Shown here: positions 44,160 to 50,140 of the stretch, piece by piece
How positions within the stretch are numbered: position 1 is the stretch's first letter
Layout of the letters: each line of letters opens with the position of its first letter
The notes under the pieces: model-generated
Seen by the model: the letters and a program-made list of their open reading frames with translations, nothing else
What the model was told of the DNA's origin: nothing
The model's database searches: none
Source: Chloroflexota bacterium
GTDB lineage: Bacteria; Chloroflexota; Ktedonobacteria; Ktedonobacterales; Ktedonobacteraceae
Length of the DNA stretch: 50,140 nucleotides
Direction of reading: 5' to 3'
Assembly (NCBI GenBank): GCA_005881495.1
Contig: VBHI01000211.1
Span: 1-50,140 of the forward strand
Position numbers and translations under genes: made by a program

Positions 44160-46697
44160 ATGTTTCCGTTTTTACCTACACAATCTAACGAGGCGCTGGC
44201 TCAGGTTGAAGATATGCGCGTGTTCGGCTGGGATCCTCTGCCAGGTATTGTCTCGGTGTGGGCCAATCGAGAAGGGCGAGCGGTGGTGTGGCGGCGCCTG
44301 GGGGGGCGTGTTACGTTTGCGACGGAGCATTTTCGTCCGTGGCTCTTTGCTTCGATGCTGGAAGATCTTGCTCACCTGGGAGCGTCCCTGGTGCCTTCTA
44401 GTGCGCCCGGCGGGGATGACGCGCCGGTCAGCTATCACGAACTGGATGGGCCTGAAGGCGCTGAGGGCGCTGAGGGCGCTGAAGGCTCTTATCGTTATTT
44501 GCTTTCCGCGCGTGATGGACGAGCGCTTGAACGTATGTTGCTGAGTGGCGCTTCGCGTCGGCTTGGTCGCCAGGTCAACAACTTGAATGATTTGCCGGAG
44601 ACGTATTACCGCGTTGGTCCGGTTGAACAATACTTGATGCTCAGCGGACGCGTTTACTTTCGCGGCATGGTCTATGATGATCTGCACCGCCTGCAATTCG
44701 ACCTGGAGACGACGGCGCTAGACCCGCATCGTGGACGAATCTTTATGGTCTCTCTGCGCGATAATCGAGGGCTGGCCACAACGCTTGAAGCTCCGACTCC
44801 GGGCGAGGAGGCAGTGCTTATCACGCGGCTCTGTGCCTTGATACGCGAGCGTGATCCCGATGTGATAGAGAATCATAATCTCTTTGGGTTTGATCTGCCC
44901 TTTCTAGAACAGCGTGCCGAGGTGCTGGGCATACCGCTGATACTTGGTCGCGTGGGTGGACCGACGCTGCTGGAGCGGCGGGAGGATACCCTGGCTGTAG
45001 GCCCTGATGCCCGACGGCGCACGCGTTACAGCGTCGCCGGTCGTGAAATGATCGACACGTTGGATGCGGTGCGGCGCCACGATTTCGTTGTGCGTGATAT
45101 GCCCAGTCACCGCCTGAAGGAAGTGGCGCGCTATTTTGGGATAGCGCTGCCAAACAGGGTATACCTGGAAGGCGCGGCGATTTTTGAGACCTATCGCCAG
45201 AATCCGGAACTGGTGCGCCGCTATGCTCTGGATGATGTGACCGAGGTGGATGGCCTGTCAAGGAGATTGTTGGGGGCGCCCTTCGCGCTGGCGGGCATGG
45301 CGCCGCGACGATACGAGCGGTTGGCGTCAGCTGGTCCCGCGATGGGTATTCTAGAGCCGATGCTGGTCAGGGCGTACTTGCGGGCCGGAGCGGCTCTGCC
45401 CTGCCAGGTGGCAAATGAGAGCGCGGAGATCGGGCTGCATGAGGGGGGAGCTGTGCACCTCTTTGCCGAGGGCATTGCCGAGCAGGTGGTGAAGGCTGAC
45501 GTGGCTTCGCTGTATCCCTCGCTGATGCGTACTTACCAGATAGGTCCCGCGGGCGATCGTCTGGGCGTCTTACTGAGCATTTTGAGCCGCCTGACGGACC
45601 TGCGGCTGGCGCATAAGGCAGCGGCGAAGGCGGCCATAGCGGGTTCGGTCGAAGCGAACGCGCACGATGCCACGCAGGCAGCGATGAAGATCCTGGTTAA
45701 TTCTGCCTACGGCTATATGGCGGCTGGTTCGATGGCGCTGTTCGCCGATGCTCGCGCCGCCGGGGAGGTGACGCAGCGAGGGCGCGAGGTGCTTGCCCAG
45801 GTGGTGGAGGCGCTGCGACGACGAGGTATGGCCCTGATAGAGGGCGACACAGATGGCGTCTATTTTGCTGTTCCTGGCGGTTGGATGGAGGAGCAAGAGC
45901 GGGAACTGGTCGACGAGATCGCGGCGGGATTGCCAGCGGGTATTCGACTGGAATACGAGGGACGATACAAAGCGATGTTCAGTCACGAGGTGAAAAACTA
46001 TGCTCTGCTGACTTATGATGGGCAGTTGATCGTGCGCGGCGTGGCACTACGTTCCAGCCGGGCCGAGCCATTTGGAGAGCGTTTTCTGCACCAGGCGTTG
46101 CTCTGTGCCATGACCAATGATATTGCCGGGCTGCGCAGGGTGTATCTTGAGACGGTCGCTGCCCTACGCAATCGTACATTGCCGGCTTCTGAACTGGGGG
46201 CAAAGGTACGCCTTTCGAAAACGACTGAGGCCTACATGGCCTCGCGTGCAGCGCATCCGGAGCCACAATACGAAGCGCTGCTGGCGGCTGGACGCACGCG
46301 CTGGTTTCCGGGCGAGCGGGTGCGCTACTATCGCACGCGGAACAAGAGGTATGTGTGGTTGCCGGAAGAAACAGAGGAGGTATCGGTGGGGTATGATTGG
46401 GAGGCGGATATGAGGGAGAGGGGAGGAGAGCAGGAGGAGGAGATTGATGCCAATACTCCAGCACCTGGGAAGCTGGATGTGGCTGCCATACCTGTTGGCA
46501 AGGGAGATATAGCTAACCGCAGGGATTATGATGTGGAGCATTATCTGCAAGTGCTGGTGACGTCGTACGCGGGACGGCTGCGGAAGGCGTTTTCGGCGGA
46601 TGATTTTGAGCAGCTTTTCCGGCTGGATGGCCAGGAGGGGTTGTTTGATCGGCCTGTGGAGGATATTCAGCCGAGGTGGATACGGTGTTCTTCATGA
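44160..46697 (+). CDS. family B DNA polymerase
   Basis: 845 residues from ATG 44160, with AGGAG four bases upstream; an in-frame GTG at 44136 overlaps the oxygenase stop. Exonuclease motifs are FDLETTALD (Exo I), ENHNLFGFDLPFLE (Exo II) and YALDDVTEVD (Exo III). Polymerase motifs are ADVASLYPSLMRTYQ (A), KILVNSAYGYMAAG (B), EGDTDGVYFA (C) and KNYALL (KxY). All acidic residues for both activities are present, so proofreading synthesis is expected. A 9-bp tandem encodes GAEGAEGAEGAEG near residue 100. Such PolB enzymes occur sporadically in Chloroflexota. A repair role is inferred. Confidence 0.95.
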   Translation: MFPFLPTQSNEALAQVEDMRVFGWDPLPGIVSVWANREGRAVVWRRLGGRVTFATEHFRPWLFASMLEDLAHLGASLVPSSAPGGDDAPVSYHELDGPEGAEGAEGAEGSYRYLLSARDGRALERMLLSGASRRLGRQVNNLNDLPETYYRVGPVEQYLMLSGRVYFRGMVYDDLHRLQFDLETTALDPHRGRIFMVSLRDNRGLATTLEAPTPGEEAVLITRLCALIRERDPDVIENHNLFGFDLPFLEQRAEVLGIPLILGRVGGPTLLERREDTLAVGPDARRRTRYSVAGREMIDTLDAVRRHDFVVRDMPSHRLKEVARYFGIALPNRVYLEGAAIFETYRQNPELVRRYALDDVTEVDGLSRRLLGAPFALAGMAPRRYERLASAGPAMGILEPMLVRAYLRAGAALPCQVANESAEIGLHEGGAVHLFAEGIAEQVVKADVASLYPSLMRTYQIGPAGDRLGVLLSILSRLTDLRLAHKAAAKAAIAGSVEANAHDATQAAMKILVNSAYGYMAAGSMALFADARAAGEVTQRGREVLAQVVEALRRRGMALIEGDTDGVYFAVPGGWMEEQERELVDEIAAGLPAGIRLEYEGRYKAMFSHEVKNYALLTYDGQLIVRGVALRSSRAEPFGERFLHQALLCAMTNDIAGLRRVYLETVAALRNRTLPASELGAKVRLSKTTEAYMASRAAHPEPQYEALLAAGRTRWFPGERVRYYRTRNKRYVWLPEETEEVSVGYDWEADMRERGGEQEEEIDANTPAPGKLDVAAIPVGKGDIANRRDYDVEHYLQVLVTSYAGRLRKAFSADDFEQLFRLDGQEGLFDRPVEDIQPRWIRCSS

Positions 46698-47828
46698 GGG
46701 TGATGGCATCAGCTGCGAAGTGGTCTGTACTCCCAGGAAGCGACCCAGATCTGCGACCTCAGCCTCCACTCCCGGTTGCACTTCGGGTGCAAGCTGGTCG
46801 AATGGCTCCAGCAGGACGTCCAGGCGATTTTTCTGTCGTTTGCTCTTCCAGGTTCCCACCACACGACCATTTACCAGCAGCGTTGGCTTGAGCAATCCAC
46901 CTCCAGCGTTAATGCGCTTTGCGTGCTGTGGAGGTAGCAGCAGGTCTCTCTTCTTATAGCCCAGTAAATAGGTATCAAAGCCGGGCAGTAGACGAACGAC
47001 TGGAGCATCTATGGGCGGTTCGTCTAACCATGATGCGTACGTTTTGAGCATCCAGGCCGGGCGGTCAGCTATCTCTACCTCAATACGTTGGTCAGCGATG
47101 CGTTGCCATGCTGCCCGTGTCGTGCTCATAGGCATGCCTGACCACGCGGCCAGGTCCTCTGGAGTGGCGGGGCTGTAGGCTTTGAGATAGCGACGCGCGA
47201 GTTCTGCGTGCGCTGATTCTTGTGAGAGTGAATGTACCTGGTGCCCCTGGCCTACCCAATCGCTCAGGAGCACGTAGGTCGGTTTTGCGCCGCGGTCAGG
47301 TCCCAGACAGATGAGACCTTTGAGTGCTGCATGCCATATGAGGTAGGGCCTGGCCTGGCCGGTGAGCCGGATGTCGTGGGTGGCCAACTGCTCGATGAGT
47401 TCATCGCGGGTCAGTGGTCCCTTCTTCGCGAGCACAGCGTATATGGCGCGGACGCCTCTCGCGAGGATATCTTCGTCCAGGCCCAACTCGACATACCGAC
47501 GTCGATTGCCCGCAATAAAAACGGGGCTGAAGAGCGGCAGGAGCCAGTCGAGATCTTCTGTTGCCAGCAGGTGGAGAGTGCCGCGCTGCCCCCAGGTACG
47601 TATCACAGAGCGCTCCTGCACTCGCGCGCGCTCGACATCATCGTTCAGCAGGCCGGTGCTGCGGACACGTATCGCCAGCGCCGCGGCGGATGCATCCTGC
47701 GCCTGGATGCCACATAAGTCCTTCACGACTTGAGCGACATCAGTGATCGCAACGGATTGCTGTGGAATGAGCAGTTGTGCACGCTGGCGTAACAAGCGGA
47801 CTTGATTGTCGGATAAGGAAATTGCCAT
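46692..47828 (-). CDS. AlkZ/HTH_42-family winged-helix protein
   Basis: 378 residues of the YcaQ/AlkZ-like superfamily, which includes DNA glycosylases that unhook bulky or crosslinked alkylated bases. The key catalytic segment GIQAQDASAAALAIRVR is at residues 40-56 (Q42, Q44, D45). It continues with VIRTWGQRGTLHLLATEDLD, a winged-helix block (YSPATPEDLAAWSG) and the C-terminal LLPGFDTYLLGYKKRD then GTWKSKRQ. The gene converges on the DNA polymerase and overlaps its end by six bases. Glycosylase activity is likely but not certain. Confidence 0.88.
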   Translation of the reverse strand: MAISLSDNQVRLLRQRAQLLIPQQSVAITDVAQVVKDLCGIQAQDASAAALAIRVRSTGLLNDDVERARVQERSVIRTWGQRGTLHLLATEDLDWLLPLFSPVFIAGNRRRYVELGLDEDILARGVRAIYAVLAKKGPLTRDELIEQLATHDIRLTGQARPYLIWHAALKGLICLGPDRGAKPTYVLLSDWVGQGHQVHSLSQESAHAELARRYLKAYSPATPEDLAAWSGMPMSTTRAAWQRIADQRIEVEIADRPAWMLKTYASWLDEPPIDAPVVRLLPGFDTYLLGYKKRDLLLPPQHAKRINAGGGLLKPTLLVNGRVVGTWKSKRQKNRLDVLLEPFDQLAPEVQPGVEAEVADLGRFLGVQTTSQLMPSPS

Positions 47829-48091
47829 TTTTTCTATCTGTTTGTATGCTCACTTGTTGAACATTACGTCTTTATTATACAATCCAGGAGGCCTGGATTA
47901 CCTGTGTATGAAAGGTACCTGGCTTGTAGGGAGAGCACGTAAATGATATGCTTTATACAGGCGATGGGAAAATCGAATTATCTAGTGAATAGAAGCATGA
48001 GAAGCTTGGAGAGCAATGACGATAACGGCATCGTCGCTTATCTGCTGCGTTCTCTCAATTTCAAGAGGTGTCCCTCAGAAAGGAGCAAGCA

Positions 48092-48424
48092 ATGTACATC
48101 GCGATACGTAAGTACTACATCATCCCTGGAGCAGTGGATGAGTGGATGCGGCGCGTTCAATGGGGTTTTGTGCCTATTATCAGTCAGATGCCTGACTTCA
48201 TATCGTATTATGCCCTGAAAACAAGAGATGACGAAGCTATCTCCGTCAGTATCTTTGACACGCAAGCTGGGGCGGAAGAGTCTGTCCGGCAAGCGGCTGA
48301 GTGGGTTGCCACGAATATAGCCTCGCTCAATCAAGGGTTACCAGAGATTATGGTTGGCCATGTGCAAGCCCATAGCGGGCCTGTGAGCTTATCAACGAAA
48401 AGCGACAAACCTGTCTCTCGTTGA
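48092..48424 (+). CDS. ABM-domain (monooxygenase-like) protein
   Basis: 110 residues from ATG 48092 (AAGGAG nine bases before). YIAIRKYYIIPGAVDEWMRR starts the dimeric alpha/beta-barrel ABM fold, followed by MPDFISYYALKTRDDEAISV and IFDTQAGAEESVRQAAEWV. Relatives include quinol monooxygenases and heme-degrading or structural stress proteins. The substrate cannot be assigned. It is followed by a terminator hairpin shared with the convergent gene. Confidence 0.8.
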   Translation: MYIAIRKYYIIPGAVDEWMRRVQWGFVPIISQMPDFISYYALKTRDDEAISVSIFDTQAGAEESVRQAAEWVATNIASLNQGLPEIMVGHVQAHSGPVSLSTKSDKPVSR

Positions 48425-48560
48425 GCGTAATGAAGCCAGACCCGCCAAAGGCTAGCATTCGCTTCAAGCTGGTGGCTTCCTTTCAGAGCGGAAGCAGCTG
48501 CTGGGTGCTTATACGCAGACCAAGATGGTGTGGGTCAATCTGCACTAGAGCGCCCATTCT

Positions 48561-48614
48561 GCGAAAAGACAGTGTGTGTTTGCCCTCCCTCATAAACACA
48601 CACTGTCTTTTCGC
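48561..48614. terminator. bidirectional terminator hairpin
   Basis: GCGAAAAGACAGTGTGTGTT and its exact complement (48595-48614) form a 20-bp perfect stem around a 14-base loop. It lies between the convergent ABM and quinone oxidoreductase genes. Confidence 0.9.
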
Positions 48615-48620
48615 GGGTTG

Positions 48621-49601
48621 TTATTCGCCAGTCAACAGGATGGCTTTTCCTTTTACTTTGCGGTTCATTAGATCATTGAGGGCGCCGGCGGCGCGCTCGA
48701 GGGGGTAGGTGGCGGAGATATGGGGTTTGATAATGCCCTGGGCTAGCAGGGTGAGGAGCTCCTGGAGGTTTTGCTGGCTGCGTTGGGGTTCGTGTTCTGT
48801 GAAGGAACCCCAGAAGACGCCGACGATGGAGCAGCCTTTGAGCAGGGGCAGGTTGAGTGGGATGCGTGGGATGTCGCCGGCAACAAAGCCTATGACCAGG
48901 AAGCGACCATTCCAGGCGACACTGCGCAGGACGGGTTCGCTAAAGTTGCCTCCTAGAGGATCGAAGACGACGTCGACGCCTTTGCCGTTGGTGAGGGCTT
49001 TCATGCGCTCTCTGAGATCTTCGGTGCTGTAGTTGATGGTTTCGTCTGCGCCCATCTGTTTGCACGCGGCGAGCTTTTCATCACTTGAGGCGGCGGCGAT
49101 GACGCGCGCGCCCATGAGCTTGCCAAGCTCTACAGTTGCGAGACCAACTCCGCCAGATGCGCCGAGGACGAGCAAGGTCTCGCCCGGCTTGATCTGGGCA
49201 CGGTCCTTGAGCGCGTGATAGGCGGTACCATAGACGAGGGTAAAGCCAGCGGCGGTGGGAAAATCTATGGTTGCGGGTATTTTGATGAGTGTTGTGGCTG
49301 CGGTGACGACCTCCTCGGCATAACCGCCTATGCCGCAGAAGGCGATGACGCGATCACCAGCCTTGACGATGTGTACTTCCTCACCTACTTCTTTGACAAT
49401 GCCTGAAACCTCGCTGCCAGGGGAGAAAGGCAAAGGCGGTTTTAATTGGTACTTGCCCTGGATGATCAAGATGTCGGGGTAGTTTACGCCGCAGGCCTTG
49501 ACGCTGACGACGACCTGGCCCTTGCCAGGAGTGGGAGAAGCGATATCTTCAATGACGAGGCTTGCGGGCGGGCCGTATTCTTTACATAAGACTGCTTTCA
49601 T
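48621..49601 (-). CDS. NADPH:quinone oxidoreductase-like MDR protein
   Basis: 326 residues. The N-terminal GroES-like domain starts MKAVLCKEYGPPASLVIEDI and holds KACGVNYPDILIIQGKYQ then LPFSPGSEVSGIV. The NADPH site is LVLGASGGVGLATVELGKLM (about 144). No structural or catalytic zinc ligands are seen, which places it with zinc-independent quinone oxidoreductases such as Qor. AGGAGGAAAAT precedes ATG 49601. Shares the upstream hairpin with the ABM gene. Confidence 0.93.
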   Translation of the reverse strand: MKAVLCKEYGPPASLVIEDIASPTPGKGQVVVSVKACGVNYPDILIIQGKYQLKPPLPFSPGSEVSGIVKEVGEEVHIVKAGDRVIAFCGIGGYAEEVVTAATTLIKIPATIDFPTAAGFTLVYGTAYHALKDRAQIKPGETLLVLGASGGVGLATVELGKLMGARVIAAASSDEKLAACKQMGADETINYSTEDLRERMKALTNGKGVDVVFDPLGGNFSEPVLRSVAWNGRFLVIGFVAGDIPRIPLNLPLLKGCSIVGVFWGSFTEHEPQRSQQNLQELLTLLAQGIIKPHISATYPLERAAGALNDLMNRKVKGKAILLTGE

Positions 49602-49660
49602 GTGGGATTTTCCTCCTGAGTGTGTTGAGTCATATTATAGCAGATGGAGAGAACACGGCA

Positions 49661-49860
49661 GGTCGACCACGAGCCAGGTCGACCCTACCACGCCAGGTCG
49701 ACCGCAAGGGTCGACCCTACTATACACGTTCAGCGCTTCACGGTGTGAAGCGTTTTGAGGAGGCCGTTTATAAGAAGAGATAGGGTGATGGGATGTGTGA
49801 GGCAGGCAGGTCGACCGCGAGGGTCGACCAATAAGCATCAACCTAAGAAAAGCCCATCAA
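49661..49860. repeat. GGTCGACC repeats and MITE-like end
   Basis: Palindromic GGTCGACCGCAAGGGTCGAC-type units lie at 49661-49720 and 49809-49829. They are followed by AATAAGCATCAACCTAAG, matching the end of the composite repeat at 34037. Confidence 0.85.
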
Positions 49861-49897
49861 ATGCAGTAGGGGCGATGGCGCGGCAGGAGGACGGCAC

Positions 49898-50000
49898 TGT
49901 CATGCTGAGGGCAACGAAGCATCTTGAGGCCCTTAGGGACAGACCCTTCGCTGCGCTCAGGGTGACAAGGGAACGCTGTCATGCTGAGCACATGCGTGTA
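49898..50000. repeat. GACCCTTCGCTGCGCTCAGG dispersed repeat
   Basis: CTGTCATGCTGAGGGCAACG, then AGACCCTTCGCTGCGCTCAG and GGTGACAAGGGAACGCTGTC. Same family as inside 34037-34233. No gene in 49602-50111 is supported. Confidence 0.85.
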
Positions 50001-50111
50001 TGAGTTACTGACATCGTGACCCCAAGAGTTTCCCGACAACGTAGACAGAGCAAGGAAGAGAAAGGTACACTCCTGGTAAGATATTGTTCGCCTACCAAGG
50101 AGAGTCCTCTC

Positions 50112-50140
50112 ATGGAAGCAGTATACTCCGCCGCACGAGC
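50112..50140 (+). CDS. start of a gene running off the window
   Basis: ATG 50112 follows AAGGAG at about nine bases. Only MEAVYSAAR is visible, too little to identify. The good ribosome site is the main support. Confidence 0.45.

Overview
The window most resembles a Chloroflexota bacterium of the Ktedonobacteria type. This is inferred from mid-range GC, a stand-alone archaeal-type family B DNA polymerase, stand-alone membrane-fusion proteins, pentapeptide-repeat proteins, many IS elements, and short dispersed palindromic repeats (GTAGGGGCGATCCCTTGTGG, GGGCCGATAAATCGGC and TTCGCTACGCTCAGCATGAC types). No rRNA, tRNA or CRISPR array was recognised.

Region 1 (1-5.5 kb) looks like a decaying integrative element. 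It holds a pentapeptide-repeat protein with a TIR-like C-terminus, then a rep-like gene (frameshifted), an excisionase-type HTH gene and a tyrosine integrase in the order rep-xis-int. The integrase is split by an IS630-family element whose in-silico removal restores the frame exactly.

Region 2 (5.5-19 kb) is metabolic and membrane genes in heavy decay. It holds a cysteine-desulfurase-like aminotransferase, broken thiO, half a glycosyltransferase, an HTH-Clp_N protein, a frameshifted secreted protein, an IS4-family element with long inverted ends, a sugar isomerase/Gfo-Idh pair with an SDR stub, and an ArsP-like permease. It ends with a 282-bp direct repeat (281/282 identical) that truncates a radical SAM gene and lgt and sits at the N-terminus of a DedA protein.

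Region 3 (19-30 kb): a DUF4388-like regulator coupled to a pentapeptide-repeat protein, two carboxylate transporters (SSS symporter, lactate permease), a MarR regulator with two membrane-fusion proteins but no transporter, and a cobalamin-binding-like protein overlapping a DUF5522 protein.

Region 4 (30-39.4 kb): an orphan TnpB element beside a scrap of an ABC ATPase gene, a D,D-carboxypeptidase, an HSL-type esterase, a DUF4258/YgiT-type toxin-antitoxin pair, and a MarR-regulated heterodimeric ABC exporter with a clear promoter/operator.

Region 5 (39.4-50.1 kb): acetoacetyl-CoA synthetase, a saccharopine-dehydrogenase-like protein, a Rieske oxygenase overlapping a family B DNA polymerase, a convergent AlkZ-like winged-helix protein, an ABM-type monooxygenase and a quinone oxidoreductase, ending in dispersed repeats and the start of one more gene.

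No single well-supported new system stands out. The most unusual structures are the 282-bp duplication, the pentapeptide/TIR-like protein, and the repeat families that appear to supply start codons or end sequences to neighbouring genes.
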